The translations under genes and the position numbers were made by a program. From NCBI GenBank assembly GCA_020630575.1, contig JAHDBD010000014.1, forward strand, positions 62,001-126,000: DNA of 64,000 bases, written 5' to 3'. Position 1 is the first letter of the stretch, and each line of letters begins with the position of its first letter. Source of the stretch: Bernardetia sp. (GTDB lineage Bacteria > Bacteroidota > Bacteroidia > Cytophagales > Bernardetiaceae). The notes beneath the pieces were generated by a model. That model did not search any database. It saw nothing but the letters and a program-made list of their open reading frames with translations, and had not been told where the DNA came from. This document shows, piece after piece, positions 1-8,877 of this stretch.

Positions 1-1
1 A

Positions 2-1696
2 ATCAATCAAGATATTGAAAAACTACGATTGAGTACAACAGCATCTCTTCTCTCTGGACGAAAAGATGTAATTGTAATTGCTTCTGTTTCTTGTATTTAT
101 GGTTTGGGAAATCCTAATGAGTTTGCAGAAAACAGTCTGAAAATAAGTACAGGCGACCAAATTTCTCTCAATGCCTTTTTATTGGATTTGGTAGCCATTA
201 TGTATAGCCGAAGCGAAGAAGAATTTGCACGAGGAACATTCAGAGTAAAAGGAGATACGGTCGATATTTATCCTGCTTATGCTGATATTGCATACCGAAT
301 TTACTTTTGGGGAGATGAAATAGAGGCAATTCAGCGCATAGATCCAGTTTCGGGAAAGAAAATCAATGATGAAGATTATATGCTTCTTTTTGCTGCTAGT
401 TTGTTTGTAACGAGCAAAGACACTATTACAAGAGCGATGGAAGAAATAGAAATTGACTTAGAAGACCGAATCCGTTTTTATGAAAATGACGGACGTTTTG
501 AAGAAGCTGCTCGTGTAAAAGAACGCACCGAATCGGATTTGGAAATGATGAAAGAGTTAGGTTATTGTTCTGGAATTGAGAATTATTCACGCTATTTTGA
601 TAATCGTAAGGCTGGCGAACGTTCATTTTGTTTGTTAGATTATTTTCCAAAAGATTTTTTATTGATAATTGATGAGAGCCACGTAACTGTTCCACAAATT
701 CGTGCGATGTGGGGAGGCGACCGTTCTCGTAAAATTTCACTTGTCGATCACGGTTTCCGTTTACCTGCTGCGCTTGATAACCGTCCACTTACTTTCAATG
801 AATTTGAATCGATGATTGATCAAGCTGTTTTTGTTACAGCTACTCCTGCTGATTACGAATTGCAGAAAAGTGAGGGTGTTATTGTAGAGCAGATTATCCG
901 ACCTACTGGACTTCTTGACCCACTTATTGAAGTTCGTCCAACACGCACACAAATCGACGACCTTTTAAATGAAATTGATAAAACGATAGCCAATGGAGAA
1001 CGTGCTTTAGTTACCACAATTACCAAAAGAATGGCAGAAGAACTCAGTCGTTATTTTGAGCAGCTACAAATGAAAGTACGTTATATTCACTCTGACGTAA
1101 AGATTTTGGATAGAATAGAAATTATTCGTGAACTTCGTTTGGGAGTAATTGATGTTTTGATTGGAGTAAATATGTTACGTGAAGGATTGGATTTGCCAGA
1201 AGTTTCTTTGGTAGCAATTTTAGATGCAGATAAAGAAGGATTTTTGAGAAACGAACGTTCGCTTATTCAGACTATCGGACGTGCTGCTCGTAACTCAAAT
1301 GGTCATGTCGTTATGTATGCTGACAAAATTACCCCTTCAATGCGCCTTTCGATTGATGAGACAAACCGTCGTCGTAAAATCCAACAAGAATACAATGAAG
1401 CCAACGGAATTACACCAACAACTGTTTTCAAATCTAAGGAAGCTATTATGCAACAAACTTCGGTTGCAGATGCTAAATCATTACCAAAAGAATTCTATGA
1501 AGAATCTAAAATGACTATCGTTATTGACCCAGTTATTAAGGGAATGAATATAAAAGAACTATCGAAAGTAATTGACCAAACTAAACGAAAAATGGAAACG
1601 GCAGCCAAAGAACTCAATTTTATGGAAGCTGCACGACTGCGTGATGAATGGCAAGAATTACAGAATTTGAGAGAGGAAAAAGTGAAGGCAGAGTAA
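2..1696 (+). CDS. uvrB: UvrABC system protein B (UvrB), 5' end cut off by window
   Basis: DNA helicase-like subunit of nucleotide excision repair that takes over damaged DNA from UvrA and recruits UvrC. The frame is open from base 2, so about 565 codons are visible and the N-terminal part with the P-loop and most of the beta-hairpin lies outside the window; a TTG at 29 is internal and not the start. Seen: the SVSCIYGLG segment, the Walker B box DESH (nt 670-681), the ATPADYEL segment, the helicase motif with REGLDLPEVSLVAILDADKEG, motif VI QTIGRAARN near nt 1270-1296, and a C-terminal UVR domain (last 40 residues, EAARLRDEWQEL). All visible motifs are intact. The family is about 670 residues. 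Identity is certain; only the 5' end is missing. Confidence 0.97.
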   Translation: MNQDIEKLRLSTTASLLSGRKDVIVIASVSCIYGLGNPNEFAENSLKISTGDQISLNAFLLDLVAIMYSRSEEEFARGTFRVKGDTVDIYPAYADIAYRIYFWGDEIEAIQRIDPVSGKKINDEDYMLLFAASLFVTSKDTITRAMEEIEIDLEDRIRFYENDGRFEEAARVKERTESDLEMMKELGYCSGIENYSRYFDNRKAGERSFCLLDYFPKDFLLIIDESHVTVPQIRAMWGGDRSRKISLVDHGFRLPAALDNRPLTFNEFESMIDQAVFVTATPADYELQKSEGVIVEQIIRPTGLLDPLIEVRPTRTQIDDLLNEIDKTIANGERALVTTITKRMAEELSRYFEQLQMKVRYIHSDVKILDRIEIIRELRLGVIDVLIGVNMLREGLDLPEVSLVAILDADKEGFLRNERSLIQTIGRAARNSNGHVVMYADKITPSMRLSIDETNRRRKIQQEYNEANGITPTTVFKSKEAIMQQTSVADAKSLPKEFYEESKMTIVIDPVIKGMNIKELSKVIDQTKRKMETAAKELNFMEAARLRDEWQELQNLREEKVKAE

Positions 1697-1810
1697 GCTA
1701 ATAAAATAATTAACAAGATTTAAATAAATACAAAGGTAGGGTAAGTACGGTTTGTATGCGTCGTTTGAGTAAAGAAAGTTTCTTAATTCACTCAAATTTA
1801 AAACGCAACA

Positions 1811-4234
1811 ATGAAAACACTACAAAATAAATCAAATAATAAGAAAACTAATTTTGCTGCTTTTTACAAAACTGCAATTCATTCATTTTTCAATTTATCA
1901 AAATTTACACTACTCACTCTTTTTTCTTTATTATTAATTGGTAAGGCAAATAGCCAAACACTTACACAAACCATCAGTGGAAAAATTTTGGAAGAGGGAA
2001 CTGGACAACCTGTTCCTTTTGCCAATGTAATTATATTAGATATAGAACCTCTAATGGGAGTTACTACAGATAGTGCAGGAAATTTCAAAATTAAAAATGT
2101 TCCTATCGGTCGTCATATTTTGCAAGTAAGTTATGTGAGTTTTCAAACTCGTCAGATGGAAGTGATTGTCAATTCAGTTAATGAAACTGTAGTTGAAATG
2201 CGTTTGAAAGATGATGGTTTTGAATTGGAAGGAGTCGTCATTATAGCACAAGAAGAACATGGAACACCACAAAATGCAATGATTTTATCAGGAGGAAAAA
2301 CACTAAGCATGGAAGAAGCCCGTCGTTATGCAGGTGGATTTGATGACCCTGCTCGTTTGGCTTCTGCTTTTGCAGGTGTAGCAACTAGCGAAATAGACAA
2401 TAATGGTGTAGTTGTGCGTGGAAATAGCCCAAAGGGAATGCTTTGGCGTATAGAGGGGGTAGAAATTCCGAACCCTAATCATTTTGCTGATTTAGAAACG
2501 TTTGGTGGTGGAGGACTGACAGCATTGAGCAGTCATTTGATTGCAAATTCAGATTTTCTTTTGAGTGCTTTTCCTGCTGAATATGGAAATGCTTTATCAG
2601 GAGTATTTGATATAAAAATCCGAAATGGAAAAACAGATAAACGAACTCATGCTTTTCAAGTAAGTGCTTTGGGAGTAGATTTTGCTTCAGAAGGAGCTTT
2701 CAAACAAGGAAAAGAAGCCTCTTATATTTTTAATTATAGATATTCTATGTTGGGTTTGATTTCTCCTTTATTACCCGAAAATGCAGGAGGAACAAACTAT
2801 CAAGATTTTACTTTTAAGATTAATTTACCCACCAAAAAAGCAGGTACATTTTCAATTTGGGGAATTAGTGCCTTAGATAAATCAGGACAATTTGTTCAAG
2901 AAGATTCGACAGAACGTCAGTATGAAAGTGATTTTGAAGAAGCTGACAACAAACAATATATGGGCGCAGTAGGACTAAACCATCGTATTCGTTTAGGAAA
3001 AATAGGTTATTTGAATACTAATTTTACAAGTTCTGGAAGTGGAATTTCTATCAAGACAAGTCGCTTAAATACAGAAACAGACATTTTACAGCCTACTAAT
3101 AAAATAAAAAATAACCTTCTCAAACATACTTTTTCTAGTTATTTGAATGTCCAATTAGGCAAAAAACATATCAATCGCACAGGAATTATTACCAACCTTT
3201 TGCAGTATGATATAGAATTGAAGCAAAAACAACAAACTGATAATTTGGAAACATTGGTAAAATCGAATGACCAAGCTCTTCATTTTCAAGCCTATACACA
3301 ATCTTTAATAGATGTAAGTCCTAATTTTACGATGAATATTGGAAGTCATTTTCAATATTTAGCCATTACTGAAAAGTTTAGTGTTGAGCCTCGTTTGTCT
3401 TTTGAATATAGATTACCCAAAAAACAAACGCTGACTTTTGGATATGGACTTCATAGCCGAGTTGAGCCACTTTATATTTACTTAGTAAAAGACAGAAATA
3501 CCTCTGAATATTTGAATAAAGATTTAGATTTTACAAAGGCACATCATTTTACTTTGGGTTATCAAAAAATGCTTTCTTCTACGCTGCGTTTGAAAGTAGA
3601 AACCTATTATCAAGAACTATTTAATGTTCCTGTGATTGCAAATACTTCTACTTCTCTAATTAATTTAACTCAAAGTTGGTTTATCAATGATGCTTTTGTT
3701 AATAAAGGAAAGGGGCGAAATTATGGTATAGATATTACAGCCGAAAAGTTTTTGGATAAAGGTTTTTTCTATTTATTTACACTCTCATTATTCAACTCTA
3801 CCTATCAAGGAGGAGATAAAGTTTGGCGTGATACTCGTTTTAATCAACAGTTTGTTAGTAATTTTTTAGTTGGAAAAGAGTGGAGTGTTGGTAATAAAAA
3901 TAATAATGTACTAGGGCTTAGTTTGAGAATTGCCTACCAAGGAGGACAGCGTATTATGCCTGTGGATTATGCAACTTCCATTTCGAATCAAGAAATTGTT
4001 TTTGATGAAAATCGTGCTTTTGCAGAACAGAAACCAAATCCATTCCTTACTCATGTGTCTTTCAATTATCAGAAAAACAAACCAAAACACCGTAGTATAT
4101 GGTCGTTACAGGTCTTGAATGCACTTGCAGCAAAAGAATTTTATGGATATAGATATAATTTCAGAACGGGTAGCATAGATGCTCACAAAGAATCTTTAGT
4201 TATCCCAAATATTGCTTATAAAATAGAATTTTGA
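1811..4234 (+). CDS. TonB-dependent receptor with carboxypeptidase-like regulatory domain
   Basis: Outer-membrane beta-barrel receptor that imports a ligand using TonB energy; the substrate cannot be told. 807 residues. A long basic N-terminus followed by a hydrophobic stretch (residues about 32-48, ending ANSQ) is a signal peptide. Residues about 54-135 form a CarboxypepD-regulatory-like beta-sandwich (TISGKILEEGTGQPVPFANV, DSAGNFKI, GRHILQVSYVSFQT). The plug follows (ASAFAGVATSEIDNNGVVVRGNSPKGM; EIPNPNHFADL), then alternating barrel strands to a C-terminal Phe (YKIEF), as expected for an outer-membrane barrel. No SusD-like partner is next to it, so it is not a classic polysaccharide-utilisation pair. 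It begins 114 bp after uvrB on the same strand but is probably separately transcribed. Confidence 0.9.
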   Translation: MKTLQNKSNNKKTNFAAFYKTAIHSFFNLSKFTLLTLFSLLLIGKANSQTLTQTISGKILEEGTGQPVPFANVIILDIEPLMGVTTDSAGNFKIKNVPIGRHILQVSYVSFQTRQMEVIVNSVNETVVEMRLKDDGFELEGVVIIAQEEHGTPQNAMILSGGKTLSMEEARRYAGGFDDPARLASAFAGVATSEIDNNGVVVRGNSPKGMLWRIEGVEIPNPNHFADLETFGGGGLTALSSHLIANSDFLLSAFPAEYGNALSGVFDIKIRNGKTDKRTHAFQVSALGVDFASEGAFKQGKEASYIFNYRYSMLGLISPLLPENAGGTNYQDFTFKINLPTKKAGTFSIWGISALDKSGQFVQEDSTERQYESDFEEADNKQYMGAVGLNHRIRLGKIGYLNTNFTSSGSGISIKTSRLNTETDILQPTNKIKNNLLKHTFSSYLNVQLGKKHINRTGIITNLLQYDIELKQKQQTDNLETLVKSNDQALHFQAYTQSLIDVSPNFTMNIGSHFQYLAITEKFSVEPRLSFEYRLPKKQTLTFGYGLHSRVEPLYIYLVKDRNTSEYLNKDLDFTKAHHFTLGYQKMLSSTLRLKVETYYQELFNVPVIANTSTSLINLTQSWFINDAFVNKGKGRNYGIDITAEKFLDKGFFYLFTLSLFNSTYQGGDKVWRDTRFNQQFVSNFLVGKEWSVGNKNNNVLGLSLRIAYQGGQRIMPVDYATSISNQEIVFDENRAFAEQKPNPFLTHVSFNYQKNKPKHRSIWSLQVLNALAAKEFYGYRYNFRTGSIDAHKESLVIPNIAYKIEF

Positions 4235-4289
4235 TGTTTTTTAGATATATTAGCAAACCAATTATTTATCATCAAAACCTCATAAAATT

Positions 4290-4604
4290 ATGTTAGTAAC
4301 AAACACAGAAACAATTCATGGAGAAGAAATTACAGAAGTTTTAGGACTTGTAAGAGGAAGTACTGTCCGAGCTAGAAATGCAGGACGAGATTTTGTGGCA
4401 GCCTTCAAAAATTTTATTGGAGGAGAAATTGAAGAATACACAAAATTACAAGCTCAATCAAGAGAACAAGCCTTAGAACGTGTTATCCAAGATGCACAAC
4501 AACTGGGAGCTGATGCCATCGTAAATATTCGTTTTGAAAGCTCTATGATTTCGCAAGGAGCTTCTGAAATTTTTGCTTACGGAACGGCTGTAAAATTGAA
4601 ATAA
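4290..4604 (+). CDS. YbjQ/UPF0145 family protein
   Basis: Small soluble protein of 104 residues of the YbjQ (UPF0145, putative heavy-metal-binding) family, whose real role is not established. Seen: the N-terminal strand LVTNTETIHGEEITEVLGLVRGSTVRA, the RNAGRDF turn, a middle helix KLQAQSREQALERVIQDAQ, and the conserved ending GADAIVNIRFESS...EIFAYGTAV that is the family signature. Length fits the family (about 105). It follows the receptor gene by 55 bp on the same strand and may be cotranscribed, but nothing suggests a functional link. Confidence 0.85.
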   Translation: MLVTNTETIHGEEITEVLGLVRGSTVRARNAGRDFVAAFKNFIGGEIEEYTKLQAQSREQALERVIQDAQQLGADAIVNIRFESSMISQGASEIFAYGTAVKLK

Positions 4605-4614
4605 ATCGTTTCCT

Positions 4615-5103
4615 TTACTTGCGCTCTAATTCCATATTGAGCCTTGTCCACGTTTTATTGCCTACTTTCATAAGGGTAGTTTTGTCATGTTTGATTTCAA
4701 AGCCTACATTTTCATAGCATTTGATAGCTCCTTTGTTCCAGTCAAAAACATTCAAATCTACCTTTTTTGTAGTTTCATCTTCAAAAAATAACTCTACCAT
4801 TTGGAGGACAATTTGTTCTCCTATTTTTTTACCTCTCCATTTACTTTCTCCAATCAAAATACGTGAAAGTCGTTTATTTCCGTCTTGATAATTGAGTTCG
4901 CAATGTCCGATAGTTTCGCCTGTTTCTTTCCAAACGACTTTCAAAGGTTCAATATCCTTTTTATGGATATAATTTTCCAACTGCTCATCTGTAACGGGAA
5001 AAACAAACATTTCTCCTCCAAACTGAATGAGTCCTTCTTCGTCATGAATCCAACTCTTGAAAGTTTTGAAGTCGTTTTTTGAGAAGGGTTTTAGTTCTAT
5101 CAT
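4615..5103 (-). CDS. GNAT family N-acetyltransferase
   Basis: 162-residue acetyltransferase of the GNAT fold that moves an acetyl group from acetyl-CoA to an amine; substrate unknown. The acetyl-CoA loop is seen as R90-G-K-K-I-G95 after the beta-strand SRILIGES, followed by the helix EQIVLQMVELFF and the later strand KVDLNVFDWNKGAIKCYENVGF, the usual GNAT motif B. The last strand ends in LNMELERK. It converges with the YbjQ gene, with only 10 bp between the stops. Members of this type include RimJ/RimL-like enzymes, so a protein N-terminus or an amino-sugar/antibiotic could be the acceptor. Confidence 0.85.
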   Translation of the reverse strand: MIELKPFSKNDFKTFKSWIHDEEGLIQFGGEMFVFPVTDEQLENYIHKKDIEPLKVVWKETGETIGHCELNYQDGNKRLSRILIGESKWRGKKIGEQIVLQMVELFFEDETTKKVDLNVFDWNKGAIKCYENVGFEIKHDKTTLMKVGNKTWTRLNMELERK

Positions 5104-5193
5104 TTGTTGTATTTATTTTTATTCTCTCTCAAATGTTCTCAAGATTTTATAGTTTCCCATTCTATGTTTGAGAAAACTGGTTTTTATAGCAGT

Positions 5194-5625
5194 TTATTTC
5201 TTTTGCATAGCCCATTTTTTTCTGTTTTTCTTTTTTCTAAAAAGGTAAGTTATCAAATATACAAACAAGAGATAGGGAAGATAAAAAACATATATCATAA
5301 ATACTTTCAAAATCCAACCTACTCCATAATAATGTATCAATAATATCTTAACTCTTTCTGCATTTTCATTAGCAACATCCCTAAACCTATCACCACCCAT
5401 TGTTTTTAAATCATAATCGTAATAAGACAAAAGTATTTTTGTAGAAAAATCTGACCACCAACCTAAAATCAAGGAGATAGAAAAAGTAATCACAATACTC
5501 AAGAATAGATAAATCATAAACTTATATGTCAGTTCAAATTTATCCAAGATGCTTCCTATTAAAAATGGCGTAATTACCAAAGTTAAGAGTAATAGAATAA
5601 ATATAGCTTTTACTAGAATTTCCAT
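5194..5625 (-). CDS. Hypothetical three-helix membrane protein
   Basis: 143 residues, not recognised. Three hydrophobic segments are visible: residues about 7-26, 36-55 and 106-128, separated by a polar loop (about 57-103) with LLSYYDYDLKTMGGDRFRDVANENAERVK, and a basic tail ending RKKKNRKKWAMQKK. The positive tail suggests that the C-terminus is cytoplasmic. It starts only 7 bp after the stop of the 79-residue gene upstream, so the two are probably one transcript. Function unknown. Confidence 0.6.
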   Translation of the reverse strand: MEILVKAIFILLLLTLVITPFLIGSILDKFELTYKFMIYLFLSIVITFSISLILGWWSDFSTKILLSYYDYDLKTMGGDRFRDVANENAERVKILLIHYYGVGWILKVFMIYVFYLPYLLFVYLITYLFRKKKNRKKWAMQKK

Positions 5626-5632
5626 TTTTCAA

Positions 5633-5872
5633 TTAATCTCTAAAAGGTAAATTACTATCATTTCTAGTTTCTCTTTGCCATTTCGAAGGATTTGGAATAG
5701 AAGAAATACCTCCTTGTGCTGCTAATTTATCTAAATAAAACAAAGGAGATTTAAGATTTGAAGTAGTTGTATTAGTATTTACTTCGTTTATGATTTTGAC
5801 TTTGAAACGTTCGAAAATAGCCAATAAAATATCTATATCAGCAGGGTTTTCTATTTCTATTGTTAATTGCAT
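5633..5872 (-). CDS. Small antitoxin-like protein of unknown family
   Basis: 79 residues. The N-terminus (MQLTIEIENPADIDILLAIFERF) is a short beta-strand plus helix and the C-terminus carries the pattern PSKWQRETRNDSNLPFR. By memory, a W-Q-x-E-x-R-x-D-x-x-L-P-x-R tail is common in small Bacteroidetes and cyanobacterial proteins that are annotated as antitoxins next to PIN toxins. Here there is no PIN gene; the downstream partner in the same apparent operon is a three-helix membrane protein. The antitoxin reading is therefore an inference from the tail only. Confidence 0.6.
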   Translation of the reverse strand: MQLTIEIENPADIDILLAIFERFKVKIINEVNTNTTTSNLKSPLFYLDKLAAQGGISSIPNPSKWQRETRNDSNLPFRD

Positions 5873-5978
5873 AGTTTTTTAGTTTAAAAATTGCATTTCG
5901 CTTTTCATAAAGATACGAAAAAACAATTTTTCATAGTAAATTTGTCAAAAAGTATATCATCTCTAAAATGCAAATCTA

Positions 5979-7286
5979 GTGAATTACCTTAGCACAAGAA
6001 AAAACGGAACAAACAATGAGGAAGAAGTTTCTTTTAAAGAAGCTGTCATCAATGGACTTACAAAAAATAGTGGTCTTTATTTTCCAGAGAGTATTCCTTG
6101 TTTACCGACTTCTTTTTTTGAGAATATCGAAAACTTAGAAGACCATCAAATCGCTTTTGAAGTTTTGAAGCCGTTTGTAAAAGATTCTTTAAATGATGAG
6201 CAGCTAAAACAAATCATTGCAGAAACATTAAACTTTCCTATTCCTGTTGTAAAGGTAGAAGATAACATTTTTTCTTTAGAACTTTATCATGGCGCAACAC
6301 AAGCCTTTAAAGATGTTGGCGCACGTTTTATGTCTAGGTGTTTGTCGCATTTTTATAGTAAAAATAGTTCTACTACTCAAAATGTAATTATTTTAGTTGC
6401 TACTTCTGGCGATACAGGAAGCGCAGTTGCCAACGGTTTTTTTGATGTAAAAGGAATTGATGTAAAGATTTTGTTTCCAAAAGGAAAAGTAAGTCCGTAT
6501 CAAGAATTTCAAATGACAACTTTAGGCAAAAATATTCAAGCCATTGAAGTAGAAGGAACTTTTGATGATTGCCAAAAACTTGTAAAAGAAGCCTTTAATG
6601 ATACAGAATTAAGAGAAAAAGTAACGCTAAGTAGTGCAAATTCTATCAATGTAGCTCGTTTACTTCCTCAGATGTTGTATTACTTTTTGGCGTATAAACA
6701 ATTAAAAAAAGAGGATAATTTAAAAGGTAAAAAACTAGTTGTTTCTGTTCCTTCTGGAAATCTAGGAAATATTTCGGCAGGACTTATAGCCAAAAAAATA
6801 GGTTTGCCAATAGAGCGTTTTATAGCTGCTCACAATGCAAATGACACATTTTATAATTATCTCCAAACAGGAAAGTACGAACAAAAAGCATCTGTTTTGA
6901 CGTATTCGAATGCGATGGATGTGGGAAACCCTAGTAATTTTGAACGAATAGAATATTTATACAAAGGCAATTTAGAAGCAACTAAAAAAGATATTTCGGC
7001 TTTTACAATCGATGATAATTCTACTATAAAAGAAATTGCTGATTGTTTTGAGAAAAATAATTACCTTTTAGACCCACACGGAGCAGTTGGAAAATTAGCT
7101 TTGCACAACAGTTTAAAAGAAAATGAACTTGGTTTATTTTTAGAAACAGCACACCCACAAAAATTTTCAGAAATTATACAAAAAGCCATTCCAAATTATG
7201 AATCTGAAAAGGTAGATTTATCGAAGGCAAAGAAACTTTCTATTGAGAATGACTATGATAAATTGCTAGAGATTATTTTGAAATAG
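5979..7286 (+). CDS. thrC: Threonine synthase
   Basis: PLP enzyme that converts O-phosphohomoserine to threonine and phosphate, last step of threonine biosynthesis. 435 residues. The N-terminal NYLSTRKNG and EAVINGLTKNSGLYFPESIP match the family; the PLP lysine lies in HGATQAFKDVGARF (Lys111), the Ser/Thr loop in VATSGDTGSAVANGF, and the glycine loop in PSGNLGN. The start is GTG at 5979: an ATG at 5968 runs into a stop after three codons, and GTG gives the family-typical beginning. A TAnnTTTG-like box lies at 5937-5944. The homoserine genes usually next to thrC (thrA, thrB) are not here. Confidence 0.95.
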   Translation: MNYLSTRKNGTNNEEEVSFKEAVINGLTKNSGLYFPESIPCLPTSFFENIENLEDHQIAFEVLKPFVKDSLNDEQLKQIIAETLNFPIPVVKVEDNIFSLELYHGATQAFKDVGARFMSRCLSHFYSKNSSTTQNVIILVATSGDTGSAVANGFFDVKGIDVKILFPKGKVSPYQEFQMTTLGKNIQAIEVEGTFDDCQKLVKEAFNDTELREKVTLSSANSINVARLLPQMLYYFLAYKQLKKEDNLKGKKLVVSVPSGNLGNISAGLIAKKIGLPIERFIAAHNANDTFYNYLQTGKYEQKASVLTYSNAMDVGNPSNFERIEYLYKGNLEATKKDISAFTIDDNSTIKEIADCFEKNNYLLDPHGAVGKLALHNSLKENELGLFLETAHPQKFSEIIQKAIPNYESEKVDLSKAKKLSIENDYDKLLEIILK

Positions 7287-7301
7287 AATTACTTGTAACT
7301 G

Positions 7302-7446
7302 ATTAGCGAGTGGTTTATATGATTTGGCTTCGCCGAGCTATCGGTTTTAAGATGAAATGCAGAATAAAAAAGACAATTATTTTCATTTGAAATTAAAATG
7401 TATTATCCTGTAATTATCATAGTAATCATATAAATCACTCGCTAAT
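7302..7446. repeat. 145-bp element with 23-bp terminal inverted repeats
   Basis: The two ends, 7302-7324 and 7424-7446, are inverted copies of one 23-mer (start ATTAGCGAGTGGTTTATATG) with a single mismatch. They enclose about 100 bp without a reading frame, including GCTTCGCCGAGCTATCGG. This fits a miniature inverted-repeat element or a large hairpin between the convergent thrC and esterase genes. I see no clear target-site duplication. Confidence 0.6.
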
Positions 7447-7451
7447 TCATT

Positions 7452-8336
7452 CTAATTCTCCTTTATAAATTTAATAATTTCATCATAGCGATTACTCCAA
7501 GGAAAGAAATATTGAACCATCATCGGAACGTGTGATTTGTTGAGTAAAATCGGTTCTACATTCGGCTGAAATTGATGCAAAGAATCCAAAAAAGCTCTAT
7601 TTGAAACTTTGATAGATTCATAGGTTTTCTTACCCAAATAAATCATAATCGGTGGCGTTTTCTCATCAATATAATAAATTGGCGATGCTTTTTTCCACGT
7701 TTCTGGGTCTTTTGTCCACGTTGTATCGTAGTTACTATTGCTTGTTGGTGGGTCTTTTTTTAAGAAATTATACATATCCAAACCTGCTGCATCATTCAAA
7801 ATCAGACCTGAAACAGTATTATCTTTTACTTCATATTTTGGATTCATAGTAGAAAGCGCAATCAAATGTCCTCCTGCTGAATGTCCTGTCAGAAAGATTT
7901 TATCTGGATTTCCATTATAGTCTGCAATATTTTCTTTTGTCCATTTTATAGCTGCTGCAACTTGTTTTGCCATGTCGTCATAGTTTGCTTTTGGACTAAG
8001 CGTATAACCAACAACAACAGTTACAATTCCTTTTTTAGCGAAATTTTTACCAAAAAAATTGTATGTTTTCTTGTCGCCACTATTCCAATTTCCACCATGA
8101 ACAAAAATCAAAACAGGTAATTTTTCATTTTTAGAATCAAATTTTTTGAGATTCTTTTTGAGTTTTTTAGGCGAAAAAATATTGAGAGTTGGTAAAGGTT
8201 GGTTAGCTGTTTTTTCTGAAACGGCTTTATCCAAATAAGCTATATTTTCATATTTTTTGGAGGCACAATTAGAAAACATGAATGTAATTGTAAGAAGTGA
8301 AAGAATTAAAAGTGAAGTTAAAAAAGTGTTTTTCAT
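7452..8336 (-). CDS. Lipoprotein alpha/beta hydrolase (esterase/lipase-like)
   Basis: Serine hydrolase of the alpha/beta fold, anchored as a lipoprotein, probably acting on small esters in the periplasm. Starting at the ATG at 8336 the protein has 294 residues; an in-frame GTG 12 bp upstream is less likely because the ATG directly precedes a normal lipoprotein signal (hydrophobic residues 4-20, lipobox FSNC, Cys24). The oxyanion motif HGGNW is at residues 80-84 and the nucleophile elbow GHSAGGH at 151-157 with Ser153; a late Asp and His (around KSHVP) would complete the triad. The HGGxW box and size fit the BD-FAE/carboxylesterase group. It converges with thrC across an inverted-repeat element. 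Confidence 0.85.
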   Translation of the reverse strand: MKNTFLTSLLILSLLTITFMFSNCASKKYENIAYLDKAVSEKTANQPLPTLNIFSPKKLKKNLKKFDSKNEKLPVLIFVHGGNWNSGDKKTYNFFGKNFAKKGIVTVVVGYTLSPKANYDDMAKQVAAAIKWTKENIADYNGNPDKIFLTGHSAGGHLIALSTMNPKYEVKDNTVSGLILNDAAGLDMYNFLKKDPPTSNSNYDTTWTKDPETWKKASPIYYIDEKTPPIMIYLGKKTYESIKVSNRAFLDSLHQFQPNVEPILLNKSHVPMMVQYFFPWSNRYDEIIKFIKEN

Positions 8337-8361
8337 AATGTAGCTCACTCTTTAGAGTGAG
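8336..8361. repeat. Short palindrome shared with 27276-27297
   Basis: A 22-mer (8336-8357) recurs in inverted orientation at 27276-27297 with one mismatch. Its right part, CTCACTCT-TT-AGAGTGAG at 8344-8361, is a self-complementary hairpin. It touches the esterase start codon. Confidence 0.5.
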
Positions 8362-8542
8362 AAGGGTAAAGATTTATGGTTAATTTTTGATATAATCTTA
8401 ACCATTTTTGTAAAGTAAAGTTATCACATTTAGTAAACGATAAGCTCATCACTTATTTCTTACTTGTTTTTGAACAATATTTTTTTGTATTTTGAACTGT
8501 ATAACAAGCTTTCCAGCCTGTTAGAAAAATACATGTTTATAA

Positions 8543-8564
8543 AAACAGACTAGGAAGTCTGTTT
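8543..8564. repeat. Hairpin upstream of the 90-residue protein gene
   Basis: AAACAGAC (8543-8550) and GTCTGTTT (8557-8564) form a perfect 8-bp stem with loop TAGGAA. It lies 15 bp before the ATG at 8580 in a divergent intergenic region, and is preceded by a related imperfect palindrome (AAGCTTTCCAGCCTGTT). No T-run follows, so it is not an obvious terminator; a leader structure or a dispersed palindrome are both possible. Confidence 0.45.
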
Positions 8565-8579
8565 ACTTAATGAGATTTT

Positions 8580-8852
8580 ATGCGATACACAAAGGAAACA
8601 TTAGATAAATTAGAAAACATTTTTGAGTTGGGAGGTTATAAAGTTCGTTATGAAAAAGGTAATTTTCGTTCAGGTGCTTGTTTGGTAAAAGGTACGCCTA
8701 TCATTATTGTTAATAAGATGTTTACCAACGAAGGGAAAATCAATTCTTTAATAGAAATTTTGAAAGAAGTTGATGAAAACATAGAATTTAAAAATTTTAT
8801 TACGGATGAATTACAAAAAGACTATGAGAAATTTTTAAAACACGAAAACTAA
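8580..8852 (+). CDS. Conserved small protein of unknown function
   Basis: 90 residues: MRYTKETLDKLENIFELGGY, then KVRYEKGNFRSGACLVKGTPIIIVNKMFTNEGKINSLIEIL and a charged helical tail. I recall similar 90-residue proteins in many Bacteroidetes genomes but know no function. The pattern GxxxxR-Y-x-K-G-x-F-x-S-G-x-C reads like a compact alpha/beta fold with a single cysteine. It is followed by the YciI-like gene after 25 bp, in the same direction, so both may form one transcript. Confidence 0.75.
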   Translation: MRYTKETLDKLENIFELGGYKVRYEKGNFRSGACLVKGTPIIIVNKMFTNEGKINSLIEILKEVDENIEFKNFITDELQKDYEKFLKHEN

Positions 8853-8877
8853 TTTTATAAAACAAACAATATCAAAA

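Noticed and set aside
5968..5979. ATG-CAA-ATC-TAG mini-frame overlapping the thrC start
   Set aside because: Only three codons; the GTG at 5979 gives the normal thrC beginning, and nothing indicates a regulatory leader peptide.
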